Assembly (NCBI GenBank): GCA_946406115.1
Contig: OX291545.1
Coordinates: 29,507,153 to 29,571,152 of the forward strand
Length of the DNA: 64,000 nucleotides
DNA from: Apoda limacodes
Taxonomy: Eukaryota > Arthropoda > Insecta > Lepidoptera > Limacodidae
Reading direction: 5' to 3'
Shown: one piece after another, positions 1-10,568 of the stretch
How positions within the stretch are numbered: the stretch's first letter is position 1
Layout of the letters: each line of letters begins with the position of its first letter
Position numbers and translations under genes: made by a program
Notes under the pieces: model-generated
What the model saw: only the letters and a program-made list of their open reading frames with translations
What the model was told of the DNA's origin: nothing
Database searches by the model: none

Positions 1-408
1 AGAAAACTTAAGAACTATTGGTCTGGATTTGTCTTTCAATAGATGGCCTAATCGATAACTGTGACGTATTTGCTCTGACGAAAAACTTGAGATTTTTAAT
101 CTTTCTGTCACAATTTTAAAAATAGTGTCCTTGATATCTTCAGTCTTGTTTTCTGGGACTCCATGAACTAAAAGCATTTTGCGTCGACTGCACATCTCAA
201 GACGATCATGCTCTTTTGTCAAATGCTCCACTTGTGATTGAAGACATTTTAGAGACAACAAAACAAAGGATTTGAAGCTGGCAAAGTCCGCTGCGAGGCT
301 TGAGGAATGTCCAGTTTTGTCTCTCTCACCTATTTCACTTTGGAATTCAGCCATTCTTTTGTTGAATACCTCAGTCATCTCAGACATCGACTGTTTTAAG
401 GACTCCAT
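1..408 (-). CDS. ORF1-like protein of a non-LTR retrotransposon, partial
   Basis: An open frame runs on the minus strand from an ATG at 408 to the window edge, 136 codons with no stop, so the 3' part is missing. The first ~75 residues are rich in E, K, Q and L and look like a coiled coil. They are followed by RRKMLLVHGVPE and then RHSYRLGHLLKDKSRPIVLKF. This order, a coiled coil followed by an RRM-like segment ending in a 'RLG...RPI.(V/L)KF' signature, is typical of the ORF1/gag-like proteins of insect LINEs, which bind element RNA. I infer a retroelement origin. No reverse transcriptase is visible because the downstream part lies outside the window. A domesticated host gene cannot be excluded. 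Confidence 0.55.
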   Translation of the reverse strand, partial: MESLKQSMSEMTEVFNKRMAEFQSEIGERDKTGHSSSLAADFASFKSFVLLSLKCLQSQVEHLTKEHDRLEMCSRRKMLLVHGVPENKTEDIKDTIFKIVTERLKISSFSSEQIRHSYRLGHLLKDKSRPIVLKFS

Positions 409-1231
409 TTTGTGTAGTGATAACAAAGTAGAACAGTTTCAATCTTGTCAAATTGTAATTTGTGTAAAGTAGATATGAACTAGCATAATGATAGCTGGTA
501 AGTAGTGCACTTTAATCTTGCATATTATGTAAAAATATTGCTATTAAACAATTACTGCAATATTATTTTTAATTTTAAAATAGAACACAGTGTTCACAGC
601 ACACCTACCCACTTTTTTTTTATACAATACTATACTATATAATTTGTGGCTAAGACTTACTTCAGAATAAAATATAATCAAACTCTTTACTTATAACAAA
701 TAAGCCTTTGTTCATGGTTTGACCTATTACGTATGAACGAGAAAGGCTCTCATACTATTAGTTAAAGAGGGACAGATTTGTTTTTGTTATATTTCAACAG
801 CGTCTTTCCAAGAATCGGGAAAGATGCAATTTGCATGGCCGCTTTGAAGATGCTGACCAATAGAAGAAGGGACAAAGGAGAAGCATAGCTTTCTTAATTA
901 AGAGATGTCATGGCTTAGGAGTGGACCGGCATCGCCAGTTCAGAGCAGTTGTTGCGTATGTCTCCAGACAAAGGCAATTTGCAAAGCTGACGGTCAACCA
1001 ACCTCCAATAATAGAGAGACAGAATTTGAAAAAAAAAATTTACAACTGTTAATAGGTATCAGTATGATGTAAAAAGACCAATCAGGCAGCCGCGTAGCCA
1101 GGATTTGTATTCGGGGGGGGGATGAACAGTGCCAGCCTGAGGCTAGTTGCCAAGTAGAATAGACACGTTTTAAATTGCGGTAAAATGGGTTGCGTTGCGA
1201 CATTTCACGGCGCACACTAGGACACCGGGCT
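409..1231. other. Non-genic stretch
   Basis: AT-rich sequence without a credible gene. The part near 1085-1140 (CCGCGTAGCCAGGATTT followed by a run of nine G) resembles the edge of a dispersed repeat; a related CAGCCGCGTAGC string occurs near 20368. Confidence 0.4.
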
Positions 1232-1711
1232 TTAAGAGGGCGATATAGGCCAGAAAACTAATTCCTGTAATTCCTTTGTGTATGTAAATACACTATAAAT
1301 CATTAGATAATGTCATATACATTACTAAGAGATCTAAAAAATTTATATACTTCTTAAGTAATTTATATCGTAATGACGCCTTGAAACTTTTAATTTTTTT
1401 GTGTGGTGTTAAACGTTATTACCGTTTTGTAGTGACATTTTTTTACTTTTTGCTACAACTTAGAGTCAATGCACTAGATAACAAGCTATTCTAATTATTT
1501 AACCAACTTTGCTTACAAGCAAATGCAAAACACGCTTTAAAAAATTGTACAAGTGTTGAAACAATGGTCACTTCTAGATTTTTTAATGCATTAAATACAA
1601 AAGCAAGTTTTATAACATATGTATATTATTTTCAATCCTTTAGATAGTTTAGCCACAAAATTTGCACAAAAACGGCGTATTTTCGCAGTCTAGCCTATAT
1701 CGCAGCCTTAA
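1232..1711. mobile_element. piggyBac-type MITE, copy 1
   Basis: A ~470-bp element flanked by TTAA on both sides (1232-1235 and 1708-1711). The inner termini are imperfect inverted repeats: GAGGGCGATATAGGCCAG at the left, and the complement of GGCTGCGATATAGGCTAG at the right. A second copy lies inverted at 44593-45109. TTAA duplication plus terminal inverted repeats is the pattern of piggyBac-type elements. The interior has no long open frame, so it would be non-autonomous. Confidence 0.7.
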
Positions 1712-2495
1712 CATAAACGCGAGCGTAGCGAGTGCGAAATTTTCCGATTCTAGTAGGTATAGGTCAATCAATCAATGCTTAAGTGTGTGCACAATAATTC
1801 TTACTTACGCATGATTTTGTAATGGTTATTATTCATTTGTTAAATTTAAAAATGATAGGTATGAAAACCTAGTAATTCTTGCAATAAAAGCCTTTATTGC
1901 AAATTTAAAAATTGTTTGGTATTAAGTTCATCTGGCTACCTTACCGATACCACTTGTAGGTATCGAACGGAAACGTTCGGTGATACGAGCCGATTGCGAC
2001 ACCCGCCGAACTCGAAGTAAACCAAAAGGGGTCGACCTTTGCTTATGTAGGTATACTCTAAGGGGTCAACTGACTCAACGCGAGTGTTTCGGCATAAGCA
2101 AAGTAGTAGTTTAATACACAGATCCTTGTCTGTTCGGGACAGTCCAAAGCGACGACGACGGCGGCGCGCCGGCAAGGTTCGAATGCATCGAAAAAGAGCA
2201 TCTGAATATTTGAAATTTCAAAGATTTCGGGGGGGGGATACGACACCCAAATCCCCCCCCCCCCCCTTCTTTATATACGCGCATGCAATCAGGTACTGAG
2301 CTAAAGGAATATCTACCTATGTACTTACAGACATGATAATTCCGTAGATCATTGCCCCGATCCTGGCGTCAAAGCAGGACTGTACCTTCTCTGGAGCATT
2401 CATTGTGGTTCTGAAATAATATAGTTTTATCGGTACCTACTTCTTCATTGTTTTGAATTGAATTAAAAAATCGTGAGAGAAATAGGTTTTCATGG
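1712..2495. other. Non-genic stretch with G/C homopolymers
   Basis: No gene seen. A run of nine G near 2229 and a run of fourteen C near 2254 lie about 15 bases apart and could pair as a small G/C hairpin. Confidence 0.4.
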
Positions 2496-2643
2496 TTTTA
2501 ATACCACTAAGGTGGCAAACAAGTTTGCGGTCCGCTAATGGTAAGCGGTCACCGCAGCCTATGGACGCTTGCAAGTATGGACGCTTGCAAGTTGCAACAC
2601 CTGGGGCTTCACTCGTGCGTTGCCGACCCTTCAAATTAGACAA
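2496..2643 (-). mobile_element. LINE family A, 3' end fragment
   Basis: Reads in reverse as the 3' terminus of family A: the ACCACTAAGGTGGCAAACAAG tail, the GGTAAGCGGTCACCG block and the GCGTTGCCGACCCTTCA block, all shared with the long copy at 37049-39547. A short internal duplication (tggacgcttgcaag) is present near 2562-2590. Heavily 5'-truncated; no coding capacity. Confidence 0.85.
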
Positions 2644-2649
2644 TTTGCA

Positions 2650-3897
2650 TCTTCTTTTATACTTTTTTTTCTATATATATACATATATTATTTATAAATC
2701 AAGAAAGAACATTTGTATAACTCAAGATTGCTTCAAGAAAGTAACATTTTTATACATCAAGATAATTTGTGTAAAATCTTAGAAATTAAGTAAAATCAGT
2801 GAACCGTTTTTATAGAAAAAGAAGAATTTCAAAAAGTTTTAATTTATGAAAATAATTGTTTGTAAGTAGGTATTTATGTTAAGAGTGAATAAAATATTGT
2901 TTTTTTATAAATACTGTTCATTTTCTTTCTTCGATCTTATTATACTGAATTTTTCTTTTTTCAAAAAAGCTAGGTACTGAAGCAGGTCTGGGATACCTGA
3001 TGGGAATTTAGTGGAACTGGAAGAGATACATTCTTATTACCCCACATGTACCACGAAGTACGCCCCCAGTACCTCTCAGCAAATGAAAAGAAACTGCCAG
3101 CGAGTGTAAGCATTCACAGTACCTACCTATAGCTTAGTATGGCAGATTTCTTGCTATACCTAATCAAGCATTTGTCGAAGAAATCCCACGCTGTCAAATC
3201 TAGTGGTTAGTTATCTAATTATACAAGTAGGTATTTCTAATCATTATAATAGCTTTGCTTAGTATGAGACCAGCCAGATCAAATACTTATTCATATTTAC
3301 TCAATAATATTAAGTAAATATAAATAAATATTTCATTTTCTAAACAAACAATATTAACTTAATGTAAAGTTAAAAGTTCTTAAAGACCTTCCTAAAATAG
3401 TTTAAAACTGACTTTGCTTGTGAGGTAACTGGCAGTTCTTAAAAATATTGCAGAAACTTAATTTCTGCTAATCAAACAACATTCCAACAAAATCCAAACA
3501 ACTACGAAGCAGCACGAACTCATGTGTTTAAGTTTATGTACAAAAAACCAAACATGGAGGCTTTTGTTAATTAAGTAGGTAGGTACCAAGCAAAGTGTAT
3601 CTCTTACGTTAAATAGTCATTGTAAGTAAAAATATGTTGTAAGTATCTATCTGTATATAAAAAAAGTAAACTTAACTTTACTTACATTTAACGCTTTAGA
3701 AACTAAAATAATATAAACACAACCACGTATAAATAAACACAACGGATGCGGTCGCGCAGAGCAATGGCTCTTTTAACACTGCAAGAACCAAACAGACAAG
3801 TGGTGTTCTGCCAGTCTGGTGAGAGCGGGTGAGGGGAATATCTGATGACGCACGATTCCGCATTTGCTTACATAAACACTATATAGATTGTATTATT
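2650..3897. other. Non-genic stretch
   Basis: AT-rich intergenic DNA with no supported gene, RNA or mobile element. Confidence 0.4.
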
Positions 3898-3945
3898 TTT
3901 AACCGACTTCAAAAAAGGAGGTCATCAATGACCCGCCTATATGTA
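3898..3945 (+). repeat. Dispersed repeat fragment (AACCGACTTCAAAAAAGGAG)
   Basis: Contains AACCGACTTCAAAAAAGGAG followed by GTCATCAATGAC, a string I recognise as a very common lepidopteran interspersed repeat. Only this short piece is recognisable; its class is not settled by the sequence. Confidence 0.5.
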
Positions 3946-4416
3946 ATACTTACTATTAGAATTGTAAAATATTCATATATATATTTTCTCTTAAGAATAT
4001 CTGTTTGAAAGTCCACAAGGACTGACATAATATGCTTAAGAGGAAATATAACAACCAAGCGAATAGGTATTAGATAAACATTTGCTGACGTTCTAGGACC
4101 CAGTCCAAGACACGGATGTGCGATAGGGACAACTGCGCCTCGGGCTGTTTTACGTAGTTGTAATCATCAAAATCGGTGTCTTGTATTTCCCACTTTCCTC
4201 TTCCCAATCTCTTTACCTAACTCTTCACTTTAAAGGTAATGGGTTATTCCGTAAGAAATTCCGTGTCATTTGTTAAAACATAGTTTTCATATTTGTATAG
4301 CACACGTTTAAAGATGCCATAAAAAAGGCATATTTTGGACTTTTGCAGGCTCCCAGTTTTTCATAGGAATGGCATATCAAAAAAAGCAAAACATAGTGGT
4401 ATTGTATAAAAAAATA

Positions 4417-4646
4417 ACAGCCGTGCGATTCAAGTCAGTAAAAACCATTAGTTTCCGAGATGACTGTGACATGCATTGTGCATTTACTTTACGTTTTAAT
4501 GAATGTTAACCATTTAATCAACAATGTAGATCAAAACCATTAAATTATTCTACACATTTTCTCATTACAACGTAAGAAAACGGAAAATGCATGTCACAGT
4601 CATTTCGGAACCAGATGGTTTTTATTGACATGAATCGTCCCGCAGC
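4417..4646. repeat. Foldback (hairpin) element
   Basis: Two inverted arms of about 85 bases, 4417-4503 and 4560-4646, surround a ~55-base loop. Both arms carry ATGACTGTGACATGCAT (one strand each), AAAAACCAT and a CGATTCA.GTCA block, with scattered mismatches. It resembles a MITE or foldback transposon and would form a long RNA hairpin if transcribed. No clear target duplication was found. Confidence 0.7.
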
Positions 4647-5099
4647 TCTAATGCTAAAATCCAGGGAGGAAACAGGGGAAGACATAAAACAGTGTGTCTT
4701 ATAATATTTTTTGTTTGTATAGTTATACCACGTTATACCTAGGCTATAGATTAATCAAAAAACTTTGTAAAAATAACAAGATGGCGTCCGGAATTAGGCA
4801 TAGTAAAATTTTCCTACCTCTTTAAAAGGGTATGTTTATCCACGTGTATAGTAGAGCGGTTAAATTATATAAAGGAAGTTATTCGTGCTTTAGATAGTCA
4901 TGCGTCTATGAGGAATAGCGAAAAGTACTTAAAGGAGACTCGGGGCAGTTTTGATGAAAACAAAAATTTTATCCTAGCCAGGAATCGAACCCGTTGATTT
5001 TGAAAAAAAAAAACAAATTTACTGTATTATTAAACCATTCGATAGTATCACTGATAGGAATCGAATTTTGGGAAGGAATTTAATACGGAAAACTTAAGT
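4647..5099. other. Non-genic stretch with SINE-like B-box relic
   Basis: No gene. Near 4975-4997 the string GCCAGGAATCGAACCCG is the reverse complement of a tRNA-like B box, probably a SINE remnant. Confidence 0.35.
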
Positions 5100-6130
5100 A
5101 AAGTGTAGGATTTTAATAAACTGCTTCATATTTTAAAGTAATGACTTTAATATTTATTATCAACAATTTGCCATCCGATCACTATGGTCAAATAATAAAA
5201 ATTCTATACAACTATAAAAAAAAATCTCAACTAGTAACTTGTAGACCTGTGACCACTGCTCGATTAAACAATTTTAAAGCAAATATTGGAAAGAAAATTC
5301 CATTTTTACATTTCATGCATAATAATGCTAATAATCTTTATAATATTTTTTTTGATTTCTTAAGTAATGAGTTCGAGCAAGTGTTTAAAGTAAAAACTTT
5401 TAGGCCAAATGATAAAATGAAATTCAAGGATTGGGCTACTGTAGGAATACACCGAAGTCGAACTAGATTGTATGAGTTGTATGAAATGAAACAATATAAC
5501 CACAGTCCCACATTCCCCAACTATGTCAAAATGTATTCAAAAATATTTAAAAAAGTATGCAGGGTTGCAAAAGCAATACATTTAAGTAACAAAATTAAAA
5601 ATTCTGATAATAGCCACATGGAATGTAATAAATAGTGAAACAGGAAAAATTAAACCGCTTGACAATCATTATTCACTTACTGTAAATTCAAAAATAATTG
5701 ATTCAGATCTTTTGAGAAATATTTTACTGAAATGCCTACAATTACAACTAATGCATTAAATTCCTCTCCATTAGAATCAGAGTTACTTTTAAAATGTAAT
5801 GTAAATAAATGCAAGGCTATATTTAAATTTGAGCATGTTACCTCTGAAGACATCATAAAGACATTTAAATTACTAACTCAGAAAAAAACTTGTGACCTAT
5901 GGGGTATATTAGTCAAAGTCCTTAGCGGAATTATTGATATTATAGCACCAATTTTAGTCATAATATTTAATAAGTGTGTTGGAGACGGGATATTATTTAT
6001 TATTAGGGGCCCAGACTTAATGAAATATAGTAAAATAATACCACTTTTTAAAAGTGGAAGTAAAGATGATCCTAATAATTTTAGACCTATCTCTATATTG
6101 CCTGCCTTAAGCAAAATTGCAACTAATACA
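5100..6130 (+). mobile_element. LINE family B (CR1-like), copy 1, broken coding region
   Basis: Plus-strand remnants of an endonuclease-reverse transcriptase protein. 5141-5635 encodes the EN-RT linker (FKDWATVGIHRSRTRLYELY). A -1/+1 type shift near 5620 moves reading to the frame giving WNVINSETGKIKP. 5732-6125 continues with the N-terminal RT region (LMKYSKIIPLFKSGSKDDPN then FRPISILPALSK, the fingers motif). The reading breaks there and the catalytic palm is absent. The copy is a dead relic. Confidence 0.75.
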
Positions 6131-6359
6131 ATCGAAGTTTTATTGGAGTTGCTTGAGTGTGTCATGCTCTCTCAAAGTGCCTCTGCGGTGGTGGCATGTG
6201 TGTCGGGTCGTTACGTTCCCTAAAACATGGTTGAGCGAAGCGATGGCTGATTCATGTGTCATACTCGTGAACGGGTGCCGCCTGTGGAGGCTGGTCTGCT
6301 CTTGCAAACTTCTTTGTATTCTTAGTATTTAGTCTTACTTTTTTGTTTTGTTTATTAAT

Positions 6360-6690
6360 ACTGTAAGACATTGATTATTTCTTAGTGATGAATACATAAA
6401 CTGATTTTTTTTTATATTAGATACTTTTTTATGTTGTGCTTGTTTATATTTCATGTATTTTATGTTTGTAATGGAAAGTGTACTTTTATAGGGAGGGCAT
6501 TTTCCAATATTTTAATTGGACGCTGTAAGAGAAAGGAAGAAAAGAAATGCCCTTGCTGAGTTTCTTGCCGGTTCTTCTCAATACAAGGTATCCCGCCCTA
6601 TAGATTTACGAACCGATGGCGTAGTGACATTCATAAGTGATCAATTATTGTGGCCTTAACTGAATTAATTATATTGAATTTGAAATAATC
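6360..6690 (+). mobile_element. LINE 3'-UTR-like segment
   Basis: Contains TGAGTTTCTTGCCGGTTCTT near 6558, followed by TCTCA. This is a recurrent lepidopteran LINE 3'-UTR motif; related versions lie near 17727 and 49605, just before the ends of family B copies 2 and 3. It ends near ATTGAATTTGAAAT at 6672-6686. Probably the tail of copy 1, with unrelated sequence (6131-6359) between. Confidence 0.5.
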
Positions 6691-6699
6691 ATACCTACA

Positions 6700-6880
6700 A
6701 CGCTAAAGTTGCGGAATGAGCTCCCTGTTAAGGTTTTCTCTAAGGACTACAGTGGGATTCTTCAATTTATTAGAATATTTGAAGGGTTGGCAACGCGCGA
6801 GTGGTGCCCCAGGGGTTGTAAGCGTCCATAGGCTGCGATGACCGCTCACCATCAGGCGGACCGCCTAATAGATAAAAAAA
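6700..6880 (+). mobile_element. LINE 3' tail related to family A
   Basis: Plus-strand homologue of the family A C-terminus and tail: CGGAATGAGCTCCCTGTTAA, TCTAAGGACTACAGT, GGTTGGCAACGCGCGAG and ACCATCAGGCGGACCGC, ending in TAGATAAAAAAAA. The last bases differ from typical family A (no CCACCTTAGTGG), suggesting a sister subfamily. Confidence 0.75.
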
Positions 6881-7329
6881 ATGTTTTGAAAATATCCGTC
6901 TGTGCGTTGGTGAATTGTTAATTTCGTTGAAGATTACTAGCATTTTTTCTCTCTCTTGTACTTAAGCCCACTTTAGCATTTAAATCTGCCATAACAATGC
7001 TGTAGAAACCTTGGTAGTGTTATAAAAAAAGAAGGTTCTCTATCAAAGTGAGACGAGGTTGGCGTATATACCTGTACCTACATCTATATAGATAGAGTAT
7101 CTTTGGATTTCCACAACGTTCATTAACAACGTGGAGCGATTTATATGTTAATGCGTTGCGGGCTTACCATTATTACCATACGGGTTATTATTGTGACTTA
7201 ATGTAATAAGGATGAATTTTGTTCAATTTCGCAGCTCGTACCTAATTATGTGTGGCACAGACTGACGCGCACCACTGACCAACCCGACGTTGCTTAACTC
7301 TAAATATCGTTTCCAACAAACAAATGTGT

Positions 7330-7935
7330 TACTTTTTCTCTTAATAATAACTACATGTCTCTTTAAGGGTAATTTAAAATGGTAAATGGCTCGGACCCGT
7401 CTCACACTAAGCCGGTTTTTATTATTTGTTGTTATACCTTAGAGCTCACACTATACTAATCGCTGTAACTTTGAAGCTTGTATGTGTAACTGATTTTACG
7501 AGACAGCAACTATATTATTAAGTGACAGTTAAACCTTTGTTTATTGGTAACGATATTCTAAGTTAAGCAATGTCAGGCTTGGTCAGTGATCGTATGGGTG
7601 ACCGCTTAGCTGTACACTTTTTGTTTTTTTTTTGTGTTTGTAAACTACGTAAATGGTGGTAAGGAACGGTCGTGCGCTAGTCCGACTTACACTTGACCGA
7701 TTTTAATATCATGCATGTTTTACGTAGGTAAATTACGAACACAAACAAAAATACAGACCCCGTTCAATAACAAACCAAGCTTAACTTTGAATATTGTTAA
7801 GTATAAAAAATCTGTTTCTCTTAATAATAGCTAGATGGCGCTGTAACGGTAATTTAAAATTGTAATGGCTCGGGCCAGCCTTACACTTGGCCAGTTTTTA
7901 TTATTTGTTGTTATACCTACTTCAGAGTTCACACA
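7330..7935 (+). repeat. Direct repeat pair (7330-7460 and 7805-7935)
   Basis: Two ~130-bp blocks share TCTCTTAATAATA, GGTAATTTAAAAT, TGGCTCGG, CACACT(A/T) and TTTTTATTATTTGTTGTTAT in the same order. A shorter third match lies near 7660-7700. No gene lies between them. Confidence 0.65.
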
Positions 7936-7969
7936 AGTTTGTATGTATTGTTTTAACAATAGAGCAAAA

Positions 7970-8200
7970 ACAACGAAAATGTGTTTTGTATGGGGACCCC
8001 CCTTGAATTTTTACTTTTTTAACTTTTTTTTGTTTTTGCTAGTTTATCCTCCATTATGACACATGTTCTGTGAAAAATTCTGGCTTCTGCCTATTTCGGT
8101 CTGAAAGATAGGGCCTTTTAATGGTGGGACAGACAGACAGACAGACAGCGTAGGCTTAGTAATAGGGCTCTGTTGGCACCCTTTAGGTACAAAATCCTAA
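7970..8200 (+). repeat. Interspersed repeat with (ACAG)n
   Basis: Holds GTATGGGGACCCCCCTT, then a GACAGACAGACAGACAG microsatellite, then GGCTTAGTAATAGGG and CACCCTTTAGGTAC. The same order of blocks occurs at 15050-15440, so this is a recurrent repeat family rather than a simple microsatellite. Confidence 0.7.
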
Positions 8201-8315
8201 AAATGCTGGTAACTTACGCGACACTAGCAATTTTCAAGCCACCCACAGTATTCTTGCCTCTAAAGAAAGACCATGGAATCTAAAGGTTAGTACAGCCACC
8301 ACTGAGTGACAGTTA

Positions 8316-10547
8316 CTAAACATTACAATATGGGTTGGGTATATGCCTAAAAATAGGTAGGTATGTTGTAAAATAAAAATAACACATATATATTATAACT
8401 TCTGATTCAAAACCTTTAATAATAAAAGAAATTTCCTCTTTTATTTTAGAATTTCCTCTCTTCCTTCTGCTTCTTTGCCTTTTCCCTATCCAAGTTTGTG
8501 TTTTCAATGACATTTTCTGTGCAGATTTTTCATATATTCTAAATAAAGAGTTAAAGAACTTTAGAATACTGGAGGCTCCTTTCAAATGTTGCCATATGAC
8601 ATTTTGATTGTCTAATTTTTGAGCAACATTGTAGACAAAAGTACCATTATAATTGCTATATTTTGTAGTTTCAAATGGACTACAACATAAAATATTCAAG
8701 GAATTAAATTGCTGTAAACAACATTGAAACTGAGCTAAACTGTGCACACGTTTGGTATCATAGCTTTTTGGTTTTTTCCTTATACCTTCATCAATTTCAA
8801 AATATTTTACAAGTACATCTGCTGCTATAAGGCAATCTTCATACATAACTTTGTTCTTGTTTAGAAATATGTCATCATTGTCAAAATTGTCTACTGTCTC
8901 TTTCCTTTTTCTCAATTCTTCAATTTTTTGAGAATACTTCCTATTAAAATGATAGTAACCTCTATATGAACCAGTTTTTTCATGTATAACTTCCAACGTG
9001 ATATAACATAGCAAAAGACTATATATATGAGCTGTAGGCACACTACAACTTCTCACCCACCATAATATTGAAATCATGTATAACTGAAAATTTAAGGGTA
9101 GTAAGAAAATGTCATCAAAATCTATATTTGGTAATTTTTGTTCAATAAAATGCTTAAAACAAGACTTCTTTTCTTCATCAGTTAATTTATGAAATGGCTT
9201 TTCTAAAAGCCGTGGGGTTGCATAGTCAATGCCTACTGTCATTCTTTTATAGTTGCAACCCTGCTCCCTACTAATATAAATACAAGTTTCTTGAGTGAAA
9301 TCTGTGAGAAGATCAAAAGCATATCTCAACAATGGCAAAGTACAAAGAAACGAGTCTTCATCAGTATAATCTTCAGCCTGCGGTAAACAAAAATGTAAGT
9401 GGTGCGTGTACAGGTTGATATATGTTTGAGGTATTAAATTACTTCGGATCCCCTCAGCTAACCAATCTGGCATTGTGGTTAAATTGCTGGTACTTTTTAT
9501 ATCTTGATCAGATTTGTTTTCTTCCTCATCTGCTGAAGATTCGCTACCATCTGTAGAATCATCTTCAATCATATAATCTCTATCAATACATAATTCTAAA
9601 TCTTTCAATTCATTACTACAAATATTAAAATATTTAAGGGACCTACAATATTTATTGTTGTACCCATCTACACTTTTCTTTATTATTTTTGTAACTTTAA
9701 TCTTTTCTGATTTTTTTAACCGTCCCAGTATTTTGGACAGTGCCGAATCATAAGTTTCATTTTGTAGCCACTTAAATAAAGCATCAATACTTCTTTGCTG
9801 ATCATTTTTACTTATTCTTGTTTTAGGTAGTTTCAAGTGTGAAAAAAAGTTTTTAAAGATTTTCTTTTCTACATAGTCATTCCCTAGCAATGTTGCTAGC
9901 AATGGTAACATTTCCTCTGTAAGACCACCAAAGTTACGAGTCAAATTTTCTACTTCGTAAATTTTACATTCCATAACAAAGTATTTAATACCATTTTCAT
10001 CAATTGGTTTTGGCTTGCTTTCTAATGTGTTAAATGGTATATAAAGTACATTGTAAATAAAGAAATCTGAATCATAACTAAGCACAGGGCAGTTAAGATA
10101 TCTAGCTAATGCAGCAATTTCATCATCAGCTTCAAACTCGCACACCGTGAAACTGATATGCAATTCAGTTAGTACTTCCTTAAAAACATCCCGAAGCAAT
10201 AATGGAAAGATTTGGATACTGCCTTGAGTTACTGGATCTAATCGTGAAGCACCATTAATTTTAGATCGGAGTCTACTGTAGGCTGTTTTTAATTTGCGAC
10301 TCTCGTAAATTCCATCAAATATAATATAACAGGTTATGTTACATTTCTTCAGGTTCTTAAAAAAGTTCTTAGTAAACGAGTTAAACTTGTCATAATCACC
10401 ACCGAATGCAGAAAAACTGTTAAATAACCTGTACAACTGACAGCACAGACTGTGTCCATCAATAACAAGGCTTGAATTATAAAGAAGATAGTCGTGAAAA
10501 AATGTATTTTGTTTGTTTATGTAAGTAGTCAAACCGCGAACACCCAT
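8316..10547 (-). CDS. Protein asteroid homolog (XPG/FEN nuclease-fold)
   Basis: A 743-residue single-exon protein if started at MGVRGLTTYI (10547); the frame is open seven codons further up, but MGVRGL is the usual XPG-family N-terminus. The N-terminal XPG domain shows VIDGHSL (~28-34), IIFDGI (~75-80), EFEADDEIAALA (~137-148) and SYDSDFFIY (~157-165), so the acidic residues of a FEN-like active site are largely kept (D30, D78, E139, D141, D142, D159, D161). An acidic spacer (~330-370) separates it from a C-terminal asteroid-specific region, and a basic patch (KRQRSRRKRG) lies near the end. In Drosophila, asteroid was placed in EGF-receptor signalling and eye development; its biochemical activity is poorly defined. 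The last ~30 residues are hydrophobic and AT-rich and may be read-through of an unrecognised final intron. Upstream is a duplicated actatactac stretch. Confidence 0.9.
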   Translation of the reverse strand: MGVRGLTTYINKQNTFFHDYLLYNSSLVIDGHSLCCQLYRLFNSFSAFGGDYDKFNSFTKNFFKNLKKCNITCYIIFDGIYESRKLKTAYSRLRSKINGASRLDPVTQGSIQIFPLLLRDVFKEVLTELHISFTVCEFEADDEIAALARYLNCPVLSYDSDFFIYNVLYIPFNTLESKPKPIDENGIKYFVMECKIYEVENLTRNFGGLTEEMLPLLATLLGNDYVEKKIFKNFFSHLKLPKTRISKNDQQRSIDALFKWLQNETYDSALSKILGRLKKSEKIKVTKIIKKSVDGYNNKYCRSLKYFNICSNELKDLELCIDRDYMIEDDSTDGSESSADEEENKSDQDIKSTSNLTTMPDWLAEGIRSNLIPQTYINLYTHHLHFCLPQAEDYTDEDSFLCTLPLLRYAFDLLTDFTQETCIYISREQGCNYKRMTVGIDYATPRLLEKPFHKLTDEEKKSCFKHFIEQKLPNIDFDDIFLLPLNFQLYMISILWWVRSCSVPTAHIYSLLLCYITLEVIHEKTGSYRGYYHFNRKYSQKIEELRKRKETVDNFDNDDIFLNKNKVMYEDCLIAADVLVKYFEIDEGIRKKPKSYDTKRVHSLAQFQCCLQQFNSLNILCCSPFETTKYSNYNGTFVYNVAQKLDNQNVIWQHLKGASSILKFFNSLFRIYEKSAQKMSLKTQTWIGKRQRSRRKRGNSKIKEEISFIIKGFESEVIIYMCYFYFTTYLPIFRHIPNPYCNV

Positions 10548-10568
10548 CACCGAAGAGAATTCAACCAC

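Noticed and set aside
2229..2267. G-run/C-run pair as a quadruplex or regulatory hairpin
   Set aside because: Homopolymer lengths are prone to slippage or assembly error, and nothing around it suggests function.
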